Below are positions 22,930 to 35,102 of a stretch of 64,000 nucleotides of DNA, one piece after another. Both the position numbers and the translations under genes were made by a program. Numbering within the stretch: the stretch's first letter is position 1; each line of letters opens with the position of its first letter. The notes below the pieces were generated by a model. That model was given only the letters and a program-made list of their open reading frames with translations, was not told where the DNA came from and searched no databases. This DNA is from Ancylostoma caninum (taxonomy: Eukaryota > Nematoda > Chromadorea > Rhabditida > Ancylostomatidae), in the NCBI GenBank assembly GCA_037903475.1, contig JBAJFG010000262.1, forward strand, positions 849,471-913,470, read 5' to 3'.

Positions 22930-24540
22930 ACTAGAAAGGCAAAGGATTCTGATGCAGCAATTATTCTGAAACCAGTAAGGGCTGCAATAATAAGATTCTA
23001 AGCAACGCATCGACGAGAGTACCTGAAACGAAAGTGAAACACTTCAAAACAACGTCTTTAATCACCTTCTCTTGTTTGGGGTTCATGTCGTCAACGCGTA
23101 GCTGATAGCGATGAAAAAGCAACTGTCGCTTCAGGGTTGATAGCAGTCAAACAGTCATAGGGATGGAACTTACCAATTTTTAAATAGGGATTGTTGAGAT
23201 TCTCTTCTTTGTGTAAGAAAACCTACGAGGGCGGTTTGAAAAGTATCCGGAATGACCATGAAATCAAAACAAATCGGATGCAACCAATATTTCTTTTATT
23301 AAGACTATCCTCTCAAAGCTCAATACACGTGGTCGGTCCGTTCTCAATTTGTCATCCACTACTTAAAAGGGAAGTTTTTGAAGTACACGCAGAGTAGCCG
23401 GGAATTACCACGATTAACTCGACGCTCAATCGGAATCTCTTCCTACACGAGGTTAACTCAACTTTGAAAGATAAACAGAAGCGCGAGGAAGCCATTATAA
23501 AATTATCAACGAGTGAAGTGGAATTTTAGATTTCATTAATACGAGCCTTTGATAAATTGTAGCATTTGCTTGAGCGGTCACGCTGGCATGGAGGATCAAA
23601 TCTTTCTTTTACTTGGTCAAACGCAGCGTGTTGCTCGAATTATTACATCTAGAGCTTTGAAAAATATCGCCTAATGTTCGGTTGTAATAGCTTTCCCAAC
23701 AATCCCTTAAAACTCCCAAAAAAGACGCTGTCTCCATCCCGCTTCAGTAAATGGTCCATTTTTCTTCATGACCCGCTCTTCATGTCTAATGTACTGTTTT
23801 CGTTGCATCTTTTGTGACCAGAGTGTAGCACTCAATCTAATCGTTAGCGAGGATCACAATTTTGGAAAAAAATGAAATTTAGTCACACATAAAAGAAGCG
23901 CTAGGCTCCATTATTTAGTCCCGCATTTCATGTGTTTCTGTAGTTCCGGGACAAAGCGTACGGCTTTCTGCACCATTTTACGATCCTGCGCTACTCTCCT
24001 TATCCAAATTAGGTAGCCGCTATACTCCTCGAGGAGTATAGCACCTTGCGTCGCCGTCGCCGGTGACGGCGGCTGCCATTGTTGGCGACCGCTTACAATC
24101 GACCTTTAAGCGCAATGGTAAGTGCTGGTGGGTTGAGACACGTCTCAAGTTATTGGACTTATGCTCATAGGTTCGTGTAAAAATAAAAACATTGGCATAC
24201 ATAGCATTAATTTTCTCAATGTTCTCATACATAGCACTGTGGTAGATGACTGTGAGCTTTATTAACAACTGACACTAAATAAACACGACAGGCGTACGAA
24301 ATAAACAATAAATAATTGAAGAACACAAACATAAAAGGAGCTCAAGCAGAGAATTCATCTGATCCACCCAAAATGCGAAAGGTTTCCAAAAATCCAACTC
24401 GATGTCTTAATTTTTAAAAATAATTATCAGAAATTTGCATCATTCTCTGCTGAACCACCTTAAACAAAGAAATCTGCTTATCTTCTCTATTAAATGCGGA
24501 AGATGTTTACAGAATTACGCTTATCGTTCAGGTAGCACTT
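22930..24540. other. Upstream region of the protease; no gene recognised
   Basis: It must contain the protease promoter. Near 23224 there is TACGAGGGCGGTTTGAAAAG, like a mariner end, without a visible partner. A 24-bp perfect palindrome lies at 24019-24042 (core TCCTCGAGGA). Confidence 0.4.
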
Positions 24541-24549
24541 GCGTTCACT

Positions 24550-26073
24550 CTATGGCTTCATTCTAGGGATAGTTTCCGCTGACTTGCTCGTTCCGGACTC
24601 TGCTGATCCAAGTTTCTCAGCGGATTCCTTTGACTTGCTTATTGTTTCTGGGGATTTTGTCGTAACTTCCTTACTTTTACTTTCTGGCGTCTTAGTTTTG
24701 GAAACCGGGGCGGTTTTGGAAGTTTTGGGGGTTTCCTTCACCGGTTTCTCAGGTTTCTGCAAATATCACCAATCAGCATGAGCAGTGGTGGGTTAATTAG
24801 ATGATCAGCATTGGAGCAACATATTTAGAGAATTCGTACGGCTCCACAACCGAGCCCAAACTTGAAGAAATCTAAAAAACCTGCATAAATAGGTGCCAAA
24901 AAGCAAATATCATCTCTATTTTATGCCGTGATCCCGTTTTTGTTGGGTACTACAGGTGTGGGGTAGACATGGTACCTTGCCGGATCGTCCCAGACCTCGC
25001 GCTAGTAGTTCCTTCTAATATGATGAACATCAATACCTACATCATTTTCCATGCTGTTGTCACATTCTTACTAAAAGTTAGTATTTTCTTAAAATTTCCT
25101 GCAGTATTCCTACCGTAGCACTGCAAAAATGGTGTACAAAGCGCATGCAAAAGTGATTTCCCGCATTTCAGAAACTCTATTTCGAAATTTGGAAAGTTTG
25201 TGAGAGATATCGTGACCCTCCTAAAGTTGGTCACGGTACAAAACGACGTATCTACATAAGGTTATGTTTATACTTCACTCTTTACTTCGCTGTCATGAAA
25301 ACTGTTCAGAAATGGTGGATCCCGTGCATGCACGAATAGTGTCACATTGGTCGGCGATTGTCCCTGCGACGAGAACCTTCGGCGCATGCTATTTATAATT
25401 TTGCTCTCAAAAATTACGCGATCATTTCCAGGACGGAGCAAACCATGCGGGAGATCCATGTTGCAGGGATAACCGGGCCAGCGACACGGCGCGATGCCAT
25501 GGCTACTCCTAGCGTCGCGCCTGTCGTAGCCCTCGCCTCGAACTATAAACACAACATATGTCACGAAGCTAGTGTCCACTCTGCGATTCTTTAATGCCTC
25601 AAAGAAGAGCAAAAATGTCAAAAGACTTGGGTGAATGATTACAGCTGTTATGCCGTCTTTTATCCCAAGATGTTACATAATTTATGTGAATTTTAGGCAT
25701 AAGAATTGAAATTTTGCCTGAAAAGTGCATAAAGAAGTTCACTTTTTGTCGAAGGTCACCAAAAAAAAATCCCGTGAGCTATTCGATGGAACACACTCGG
25801 TGGAGCATAAGGGTGTAAATGTTGTTTGCAGTTTGGACCTTGTCGAAATCATTGGGTAGGATGACCCCATGTCATGACATCACCGCAATCCCTTTTGCCC
25901 TGAGAACTAGGATTTGAGCTAATCATAACAACCAATAATGAACTACGACCTCACTATACCAAAAGCCTAAAATTAGCCCTAGCCGATGTTTGAGAGCTCA
26001 CCTTTTTTGGAGGTCTGTCTCGGGTCAAAACAAGGTAGAGGTTGGAGCACATGAAGCTGATCGTCGCTATCGC
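24550..26073 (-). CDS. Putative membrane-anchored protein with Lys/Thr/Ser/Pro-rich tail (3' two exons)
   Basis: Exon 26073-26002 (TTTCAG acceptor, GTGAGC donor) encodes 24 residues: a hydrophobic stretch AIATISFMCSNLYLVL followed by TRDRPPKK. Exon 24756-24550 (TTTGCAG acceptor, stop TAG) encodes 68 residues dominated by K, T, S, P and E (KPEKPVKETPKTSKTAPVSK at its start), with no fold expected. Both exons are phase 0 and the 1245-bp intron lacks a clear transposon. The 5' exons were not identified; a minus frame at 26548-26339 is one candidate but has no fitting donor. The function is unknown. The composition suggests a disordered basic tail next to a membrane segment. Confidence 0.4.
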
Positions 26074-26696
26074 CTGAAATACCAGGTGTAAGCGGAGATT
26101 TGTATAAGAATTAGTGCTAATTGTAAGGAAAATATTGTATCCTCTTTTCATACTTGAGACATTGGCGTAATTCGGACTGATCTCAATATATAAAATGCTT
26201 GTAAATATTCAAAACTATGAGGTTTTTCAGATCCCGCCTTGTAGGGCTCGCTCCTTTAACAGAGAGGAACTCCATCAGCTGTGCAACATGGTATAACTAT
26301 TCAAATTCAAAATTTTTATCTTTTTATTTCATTAGCACTTAAATTCTGTTAAGTTCTCCGGATGAGCTAGATAAGATACGAATTCGTAATTTATTCACGC
26401 TATTTCTATACTCTTCGAGATTGAAAGCGCTTTTTGTCGCTGCTTCTTGGAGCATATCGATCGTGAGGGAGTGTGTCGTTGTTGCTTTCATCGGATACCA
26501 ATCGATAAGTACTGAAAACATTGCAGCCGTAGCAGCAGCGACCAACACCGTTTATGCGCCTCTAGCTTGTAGGGAAAGTTCTCGCGATTTTTGGAACATT
26601 ACATTCAATTGACTTTCTGAAGATAGAAAAGCACATTAATAAACGAATAAATCACCACCACGTCCTATCATATCTCATCAGTTTTCGGAAAGCGTC

Positions 26697-27535
26697 TCGA
26701 TGCTTCCGGCGTAGAACTGCTTGGCATCGACGGTAAGAACTTGTTCAACCAGTGATCCAAGTCATCTCCATCATCGAACGCTTTTGCTTGCATGGCCTTA
26801 TAGAGAGACAAGAGGAGGTGGTAATCTGTTGGTGCAATGTCAGTGTTCTATGATGGGTGAAGCAGCAATTCCCATCCAAAGTCCACCAGCTTCTTGCTGG
26901 TCACTCTTGCAGTGCCCGGACAAGCATCGTCGTGCAGGAGTCGGATCGCACAGTGATTTCGCCTTTGCTGTCACACTAAACACAATCCATGACTCTCATC
27001 AAGTGGAGGCCAGCGTTCGGCCGCGGCTCAGGCCGCTCATCTTATTCAACACAGTGCCGGTGGTGGCTGATGTTGACGTACAGACACTATTTCTCATCCT
27101 CTGTGAAGATGGGCTCCAGCCAGTTCTCTGCGCCCCTGTACGAGGGCGACAGCCAGCTCTGTACGTCGCTTGAGATCCCCTTCCCAGACCACCATCACTC
27201 ACAGTGATAACTTTCATGAGGCAGGCAATCGGTGATAGTGGCAAAATGAAAACCCAAGACTTATGTCCTTTCGCATGTCTTTTAGTTTGCCATGGATCTG
27301 AATCTACCAGCTGCCGCAATCGATCATTGTCGGATCTGGAAGAGTGTTCCGACCATGTGGAAACATAGAGGTTGAAGTGGCCAACGCGAAGGCTTCTGAA
27401 CCAATCCTGCACAGAGCGTTCGGGCACAGTACGTTCCACAAATGCAGCGTTGATTCGACTGGATCTGGTAGCCGACTCACCAGATTTGAAGTCAAATACT
27501 AAAAGGTCGCAGATGTACTTCTTTACAAACACCAT
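26697..27535 (-). pseudogene. Mariner transposase, decayed
   Basis: The N-terminal frame (27535-27240) contains INAAFVERTVPERSVQDWF and RLRQLVDSDPWQT, the paired helix-turn-helix region of mariner transposases. Further frames give FTEDEKWCLYVN (first catalytic Asp region), LLHDDACPGTARVTSKKLVD (second Asp) and NTDIAPTDYHLLLSL, then FDDGDDLDHWLNKF at about 26.75 kb. A stop falls inside the PYSPDLAP-type motif and several frameshifts are present. This is essentially a whole-length transposase of about 340 residues. TIRs were not found, so the element limits are unknown. Confidence 0.8.
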
Positions 27536-28144
27536 CTTTCTGCAGGGAATTCTGGAGGAGTTTAGAAGTAATTATAGCAATAAACTTTCTCATACCCAAC
27601 CTCCTTATATATACAAAAGTCGAGTTGCTGCAGGGCACCTTGGAGTTTAAAAAAGCAGACTTTTAAAAACCGCGGGAACTTCCCCTACAACTTAATATTA
27701 GTACGGCCTCGCTTGGTAATGCCTTACACGACGTTATCAGTTGATCTAGTGAATGAACTGATGTTCTGGCATGTCGACTTCTTCTGGGACAGAAATCGAC
27801 GACTTAATCTGCATCTTTATGGGCAAAGGTCTAGACAACCCCTCAAGGACGAATCTGACGACTCTCAAATGGTAAAGCTTTGGGGGAAAGTACGTGACGC
27901 CTTCATAAAAGCAGCAGATAAGAGTAGTAGCTCAATATATGGCGCGGTGGACTGGGGGTACCTAATAAGCTAAATAAGCATCTTACAAGCACATCTACGT
28001 TTTTCACCTTACCACTATTTTTGTACTGTTTTTGTGCAAAATAGGAAGAGAATGCTGGAGAGGAGTGCTAGAGATAAGGTTGATAACTTTGTTTGAATTC
28101 TGATGAGCTCATTAGGTATCACAACCAAGCAGCTAAAGTGAGAA

Positions 28145-28210
28145 GGATCTGGATGTGGATCCAAAATGTGAACGTTATCACGTTCACGTTTTGGATCCAC
28201 ATCCAGATCC
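28145..28210. repeat. Near-perfect 31-bp hairpin
   Basis: 28145-28175 pairs with 28180-28210 around a 4-nt loop (TATC), with one T/C mismatch that would be a G-U wobble in RNA. No repeat partner elsewhere in the window was found. Confidence 0.85.
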
Positions 28211-28299
28211 AGAACGTTGATGAGAGTATGCTGTCGAGCTCATCGTTCTCCCAACGTTCCTCTTCTCGAGAACAAGATTTTAAAAAGAAGACGACAAAG

Positions 28300-28821
28300 C
28301 CATCAAACTTCAGAGTGAGACGTACAATTATCAACGGTATTATAAGACCAGCGATTTCTCCAGCGATGGTTTCGCCTGCTGTGGTATTTGTGTCTGAAAA
28401 ACCGCGAAGTTGTTTTTATAGTATTCACTGAGGGAGAAAATATAGCTGTTTCCTGTTCATTTCTATTTGTAACCATCCAAGCCGAAACGTATCCAACATA
28501 CTTTATCCAGTCGGATAAATGCTCTCTAGCGGATATATTGCTGTGTTTCAGTGAATCTACTATCCAATAAAAAGATCTCCACAGATATGCAAATCCACTC
28601 GCTTCACTACAGGACATCTTTTCACCGTTGGTTTCCACTTGATAACGATCCATGATTTTCTCATGAACGATTTTCTCATATTCATATATGACGCTGCCAA
28701 CTAATGTCCTCGCAAAAATGCAAAGTAGAAAATGAATGGCAAAATCCGAACGGTTCGAGTCATGCCACCATTTCATTTTCACTGTGCCATACCCCGAAAG
28801 GTCCGGATTGTGGTCATTCAT
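28300..28821 (-). other. Coding-like open frame, possible exon pair
   Basis: The frame 28821-28303 begins with FAIHFLLCIFARTLVGSV, signal-like, followed by polar sequence. A good donor (AAAGTATGTT) sits near 28.49 kb and a TTTTTCAG acceptor near 28.40 kb. Past that acceptor one frame encodes a hydrophobic segment, GEIAGLIIPLIIVRL. However, the phases do not join the signal-like part to the hydrophobic frame. It may be a membrane-protein gene fragment or chance. No family was recognised. Confidence 0.25.
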
Positions 28822-29079
28822 TCCTAACTTGCATTTTTATGCGGACAAATTAGTTGGCTGCGTCATATATCGTGTTGTCTCTCACCGAGACACCGCACTT
28901 GCGCCTACAAATGCACTTTTGGATGTATGAGTTATATTGGATAGCAGATCGGATAAAGACCGTGGGAACAGGTGTATACCCGCTGTGTTTTCGCTCCCAC
29001 GGTCAAATGTTGGGTTGGTGAGAAATTTCTGCGACACTCACAACTCTCTTTGGAAATGGATTTCTTTCTTGATACAAAA

Positions 29080-29400
29080 TCTCAAGTGGTGATATATTTA
29101 CCACTATTGTGCAGCACCATCATCCATCTTTCGGGCAGCTTCTTCTTCCATTGCTGCCAAAGCTGTGGTGGCTGTGGGTCGAAAAACTTTGACACCTGAC
29201 TTTCGAGTCGCTGCTGATTGCTAAGCCTCATTCTCCGTGGACGGTCGTTCTTGGCCAGGAAAAGGTGAAAGTTCGATAGGGCCAGGTCTGGCGAGTATGG
29301 ACAGTGTGACAGAATTCCCCAAGCAAGATCCCGATTCTTCTCACGATCTGCGCTTGCAGGATGCGCGTGAGCACCGTCTTGCGGAAGATAAACATTTGCT
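29080..29400 (-). pseudogene. Mariner transposase C-terminal region
   Basis: Minus translation gives QDGAHAHPAS with the second catalytic Asp context, LAWGILSHCPYSPDLALSNF (the PYSPDLAPSDYHLF-type motif) and HLFLAKNDRP. It continues as FFDPQPPQLWQQWKKKLPER and WMMVLHNSGKYITT before a stop, which is the normal mariner C-terminus. This stretch is in one open frame and so is better preserved than other copies here. Upstream sequence to about 29.83 kb is more degenerate. Confidence 0.8.
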
Positions 29401-29839
29401 CATTTTGGGCGATTTTTACTGGTAGCGTCTGTAAACTTCTGCAGTTTAGTAGCGCAGTAATCGCACATCACTTTGAGGCCACTTCTTGGCAACTTGTCGC
29501 AAAGATTTATAAACAGCCGATCTTGGAAGCTATGACTTTCAAGCATTATTTCGTCAGACTCGAAGCCCTGGTACCAACGAGACGTCGAATGGTGAATAAC
29601 GATCCCTTCAAACGCAGCACATATACTGGCATTGGCGCTTGATGCAGGATGTCCTTGCAGGATACCACAATGGACAAAGAGCGATGTGAGGCTCGACTAG
29701 CTGAAGACTTCCATCCTATCCCCTTCACCTGAAAGCTTCGAGACCACCACCTTATGCCGACACAAGACCCTCCTGTCAAACTGCTTCTGCGTTTTAAAAA
29801 AAAATAAAGCGTTGCAGAACTTTTCACCAACTCAATATA

Positions 29840-31400
29840 CTAGATACGGCTCCAGAATATCTGCATGGGAGACTGGATAAAGTATACTGGATACGGGCCC
29901 AGATGCTTAGCCGAAACATGAATCACTACCACTCATTGTTAGTTCCTAGTCTAAGCGTCTCTTGCTGCTTACTCAATCTTTATCCTTCGAAAAGGTAAAT
30001 TCATCAGTGAATACTGTTCATTTCATTCAAGTTGTGCTTGCGTATGAATAGCAAATACTTATCCAAACCTTGCTCAGTGACTGCAGGCGTCGTTTCGGTA
30101 GTAGTAGTTGGACGTTTGCTAGTCCAGACGGGTTTCCATTCTGAATGGATAATTTTGTATAAACGGAGTCAATTCCTCTACCATCAAATGAGATTTCCCA
30201 CTTTAAGGTGAGAAGATTATGTTTTAAGGAAAAAAATATTTGTGGGAATAGTACAAATTATTCCACCAGCAATCGTTAATTAAAATTCGGGAAATGGTCT
30301 GGAAAGAATAAACTGTTTGTTACTCTCTCACTACTTCCTGAGAACAACGAGTTCATAGACTTGAACAAAGAGTGAGTTAATAGGATGTCACGAAATAATT
30401 GAGACTTTTTAGACCTCAGTGGAATTTCGGACCTTTTCTCTTCTGTTGGAAATCTTCAGGACACTAAGTGGTCGTCATTTTCATCCATCCACTTTTGAAG
30501 CCGTGATGAAGAACGAAGATACTTCGAGTGGAAGAAAAAAAAACGTTCAGCAGCTGATCGGAAAACCTTAAACATCTCGGAATGCTCCTAGACCATGTAG
30601 TGTTTCACTTCCAGCGGTCCAATAATGTCGTTGTTGAAAAGCACGCCGTCCGGAGAATGGGATAACTCTCATTTTGGCACTGTGGTCAGCTGTGTTTAAG
30701 CTTCCCAAGAAGGCATGATGAGTCGGACATTAAACGGAGGGTTGCGAGAGGCGTTGGTAGAAGCAAAATCTATACTCATCATGCAGGGCACAGCATGTGA
30801 TGGTCATTGACCAGCAGGACTTAGTAGGCGTCGAGCATATTCGGGGTAACTTAGTACCAGTGCCCGCTGCGAAGAGATGTGATGTGTTTGAAGGAATGAT
30901 TTTGTGACCCATAAATGGTGATCTGGCGATTGATAACCTGAATTTCCATTTCCGCTGACTTTCGAAGGATTCTCCTCGAGAGCCAGGCAACGCCAATGCA
31001 TCTTTTGAACGAAAATGCCGCATGGCCGACGCAGAACCACGAAAGCGTAGGCATTACCTGTGCCTGAGAATCGTCAAACTGCGACTGGGTCTGTCCGTTG
31101 TGAAATAGATACGTGCTTTTCGAACACATGCATCTAATATGAATTGGACGGGCTGTAAACCACTTCGTTCTGAACTTGTGCCCTGGCGCGCTCTAATACT
31201 AATCAGGTGTTGCTCTTCCTGTAGGTGATGGATCATGTTGAAATTTTGGCTGTAGATCCATAATATACTAAGAATTATCCCATGCATACTTCTTTTTCGT
31301 GAAAAACTATCTAAAGTGGTTAAAAGGTGACAATTGGCCACTTTTTACCACATTCGAAGGTTCGTCACAAAAACGAAGTCGGTTTCACAAAAACGAAGGA
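29840..31400. other. No gene recognised
   Basis: Several 60-97 codon minus frames overlap at 30.73-31.34 kb in all phases, but none shows a recognisable motif. Probably old transposon sequence. Confidence 0.35.
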
Positions 31401-31404
31401 TGTC

Positions 31405-31550
31405 CTTTAGCTGCACTTATAGTGCATTGGAGTCCGATTCTGTCGGATAACAAGAGATACGTATTGATCGCCGTTACCCGATAATCGATACGTATCTTTT
31501 GTTGTCAGACTGGATCGGATTCCGACGTACTATAAATGCAGCTTTTGGAG
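31405..31550. repeat. Long imperfect hairpin (about 65-bp arms)
   Basis: Sequence from about 31405 (TTTAGCTGCACTTATAGT) to 31468 is mirrored by about 31485-31550, with the best-paired part near the loop (AGATACGTATYGATCG). It could be a small foldback MITE or a hairpin RNA precursor. Confidence 0.6.
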
Positions 31551-31779
31551 CGAGAATTATTACCCTCATTTTGCAGGTGATAGCTCATCAAAGTGCTCCT
31601 TTGAACTAGAGAACTTTCCTGAAAAAGTTTCGGGGTTGGGATAAAAACGTGCGACAACTTTTTTTTCCTGACAGGTCTACTTACAAGTTTGAACGAGTTC
31701 TACTAGATTCCAACAGTACCATGTTGTTATTAATTTTTCAAACATTTCAGCTTGGATTTCAGGTAAGCTGGACCAAATG

Positions 31780-32287
31780 TCAGGTTGGTGCGAAATTAAT
31801 TGCCGTTTTGGGGTACAAACACGCTTCTCTCTTCTGTGGAATTTGAACGACTTCAAGTCCACTTTTGTGACTTTCTGAAAGGGCTTTCCCCCTCTTTCAA
31901 GTGCTTCCTGAATATTCTAGCTAGCTCTTTCCATTACCTTTTTGCGGAGCCGCGAATAAATGATGAGCCGACACTATTCTTGGGTGATCTTAGTTAATGA
32001 CTTCAAACTCGATCACTCTGGATCGGAGGTGCCCGGTAATCTTGCTTTTGTTCCAAATAAGAATCGCCTTCACAACCGACAGTGAGTTAGGAACTCGCAA
32101 AGTTTTCTTCCTACGATTTCAAACTAAAATGCAACTACGGTCGCTGTCGCGGCATGTCGTTAGACGATCAGGCGTTGAGGGCAGTCGTAGAACCTGAAGC
32201 GGATCTCACCATTCAGACGATGAGAGCAGGGATAGACGTTCACTGTGCTACAGTTTCAAAACATCTGACTTCAAGCAACAAAGCAAG

Positions 32288-32375
<88 letters not shown>

Positions 32376-32388
32376 ACACACACACACA

Positions 32389-32419
<31 letters not shown>

Positions 32420-32427
32420 ACACACAA

Positions 32428-32479
<52 letters not shown>

Positions 32480-32575
32480 GACCTACCAATTAAGAGAAAG
32501 TAAGACTGTCGAAGAGAAAGTAAGACATTTCGAATTGGAGTGTTCATTTTGGCAATTAATTTCGCATCAACCTGA
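31780..32575 (+). mobile_element. Internally rearranged mariner with a CA microsatellite
   Basis: The TIRs TCAGGTTGGTGCGAAATTAA at 31780 and its near-complement ending at 32575 bound 796 bp. TA follows on the right; the left has TG, probably a mutated TA. A plus frame from 32154 reads SLDDQALRAVVEPEADLTIQ and HCATVSKHLTSSNKA, the second helix-turn-helix of a mariner transposase. Immediately downstream the catalytic part is gone and a CA repeat takes its place. It shares its TIR core with the copies at 40.9 and 48.2 kb. Confidence 0.75.
32291..32479. repeat. (CA)n microsatellite
   Basis: About 190 bases of CA repeat with occasional interruptions (CACCACA, CACAAACA) inside the mariner remnant. 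All long CV/HT open frames here are artefacts of this repeat. Confidence 0.95.
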
Positions 32576-33164
32576 TACATATTCGCAAACTGTTCACATG
32601 ACGGAAATATTATTCTCAAGTAAGAGCTTTTCTCTAACATCACTTAATTTTCTTTCTGGTAATTCCTTTTTTCCTGAAACACTCTTATATGTAGGCACTT
32701 AGTCACCCAGAATCTGACTAGACTTAGTAGTCCCCAACCTCTAGTGATCATATCGTGCTGTGCTCTGCCCTCATGTTTGCAGCTTTTCTCAGAACAAGGG
32801 ATCGTTGACATCTTACGTGCTCCGATTTCATCTTAAGCAGAAGACGTCTGGTGGCGCAAAGTTTGAGAATGGAAAACTGGAAAAGAATTAAAATTTGCCT
32901 ATCTGTTCTCGGAAGCGGACTATAACCGTGACAAGCAATGTGATAGCTATAATTGGTAGCGGCCACTGTTAATTGTATGAGAACCACCATGGCGTCACGT
33001 GCACAGAGCTGGGGTACTATGAGGTGGAGAAATTGGAAATTGTCGTTCCTGAGTTAGTCATCTATGGCGATTTCTCTTCTTGTGAAGGAGGAGGGTTTGA
33101 AGATGGAGAAGGAGGCAGCGCCAATAAGCAGTAGTACATTGCGGTGAAGCGAGTGCATTAATAC

Positions 33165-33480
33165 TTACAAACCATGCAAGACAAAAAAAACAATCTCAGC
33201 AATCAAGTACGATCGTTTGCTCTCATTTTTGGAAAGATATTGAAGGAAACGTACGAAAATACCTTCATCTATACGTTCCCTAGCTTCCATGCATTGAGTG
33301 TTATTAGTAGGGTCTTCAATGTGTCGTATAAATTTCTTCCAAAGCTTGTCACAGTCAACATCGTCCCTGTAGTGCCGAAAGCAAGTGGCAAATTCTTCAG
33401 AACCAGCTAGGATTATATCTGAAATGTCCTTACAAAGCTTTCCTGGCCAAAGCTTCCGCAATGGCAATTTCATCTTTGAA
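33165..33480 (-). other. Coding-like exon candidate, unknown family
   Basis: The minus frame beginning MKLPLRKLWPGKLCKDIS reads through EEFATCFRHYRDDVDCDKLW and NNTQCMEARERIDEG, with four cysteines and an N-glycosylation motif. A GTATTT donor follows IDEG. Composition and an upstream TTTTCAAAG acceptor-like site suggest a real exon, perhaps of a secreted Cys-containing nematode protein. No family was recognised and no partner exon was fixed. Confidence 0.3.
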
Positions 33481-33525
33481 AAAAAAACCAAGACCTACAG
33501 ATTGGTGAATGGGACTGAAAATGTA

Positions 33526-35102
33526 CATGGTGGGCCAAAATTATGGGTACCAAATGAGTTTAACTTCCTAGATCAAGGAGCCATAATATCGGGGAGGTTT
33601 CTAAGAGGGAATATCAGGTACTTTTACAGCGGAATAAATCTACATTTGATTTCGAATGTAGTGTCTATCAGTATCGATATAAGGCCTTCAGAAGTACAAC
33701 GTACAATACCGCACTAAGTTTGTTGGAAATGAACATTCAGAACGCGTATTTGCGTTCTTTTCGTTCCAGTGCTATAACTCATCCTAACAAAGCGAACCAA
33801 ATCAGGAGTCGAAAGCAGCAATGGAGTAGGCTAGAATATATCATGAAACCACCTCTAAATACCGGTTTTGAACAATGAAATTCCAGAGTCATTTTTAGTG
33901 CTCAGATTAACTCTGAATAGATGTTCATTTTTAACAAACTTAGTGCGGGCACTGTAGGTATTGTCTGCGGCACGCAAGTAGTGGTCACTAACAATCTTTT
34001 TTTTTTGTGAAATGCTCCCGCAACAAACGAACCAACGCCAATATGTGGTTCCTAGCACGCATTTGATCAGGCAATCAGCCGGTCACCCAATCCGGTAAGC
34101 GGAAGCCGATGGAATTGGTAGGCCACCGACTGAAGTTGACGGCTTGAAAAAGTTTTGCTAGCTACGTTCACAGACATTCTTGTGGGCTCCACGACCGAGT
34201 GATACTTTTTCTTATTTAAAGGCAGTGTGTCACCTCGTTCCACGGACTGTGGATATCAGCACTCTCTAGACTTTCTCGTCACGCTGATTCCAATGATGTA
34301 CGTCATAGCGCACAAAAGTGACGGAAACCCGTTTTCGGAGGGTCTGAATGTACAGTTCACCGACAATGTGGGTCCGTGACTGTGCTGGCTGCCAGCCACG
34401 GTTGCAGCGTTGGCATTACTTCTTAATGTGTCCGATCTATAAGACCAACCGGCTTCACGCGTCCACTCGGCTCGACAAAATGTTCCAAACCCCGTCCCGA
34501 AAAACGATTTAAAACGGGGTTCAGAGGCTGTTTTGTAACATTTCATGTGCACCGCTGGATTCAGCGCATTAAGAGATTCAGAATCCGCCAAGACCTCAAA
34601 CATGAAAACAAGGTGACTCACTGCCTTCAAGAATTTCCGCTCTAGTTGTTTCCTCCAGTTATCCTTATTGATGACTCGATAACGTTCGTTTCACAAGAGA
34701 TTTTATGGAAACGGCTCATTGGCTTGCGTCGGGTATACCTCGTTTCTTTGCGATTTTGGCAAAAATTTTTGAGGGACGGCATCTTCCACAAGTAAAACTA
34801 ATGCCTCCTGTTACCAGGACTTTGACACATTGCACCACTTCGTAGATAAGGTTTTTGCACTTTTTAGAGAGGCTACAACTCTTGCGTGTCTAAATGTTGC
34901 TGTGGTGCTGAGTGATAGTTACAGGACGATAGGTCTATAATTGGACAATGGTTGAAAGCGACATATTAAATGAAATCAGCAGAAAGTAGAAAATTTGGAC
35001 TGTTAGGGAAAATTGAGAAATCTTGAAAGAACTTTGAAGCTTGCCAATACTTGGAGCAAATTCACAGTGTGCGGGCAGTTCCCATAATTTTGGCCCACCC
35101 TG
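33526..35102. mobile_element. Tc1-like element (1.58 kb), decayed
   Basis: GGTGGGCCAAAATTATGGG at 33529 is matched by its complement CCCATAATTTTGGCCCACC near 35081-35099, and TA lies outside both ends (33524-33525 and 35103-35104). The length and TA target fit the Tc1/mariner superfamily. Interior frames such as minus 34630-34256 show no convincing transposase motif. Confidence 0.65.

Noticed and set aside
23224..23400. Possible mariner end TACGAGGGCGGTTTGAAAAG
   Set aside because: No matching inverted terminus or transposase motif could be found.
32240..32700. Long Cys-Val and His-Thr rich open frames
   Set aside because: They are translations of the CA microsatellite, without any non-repeat domain.
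34256..34630. 124-codon minus frame in the Tc1-like element
   Set aside because: Could be old transposase, but no DDE-type motif could be aligned by eye.
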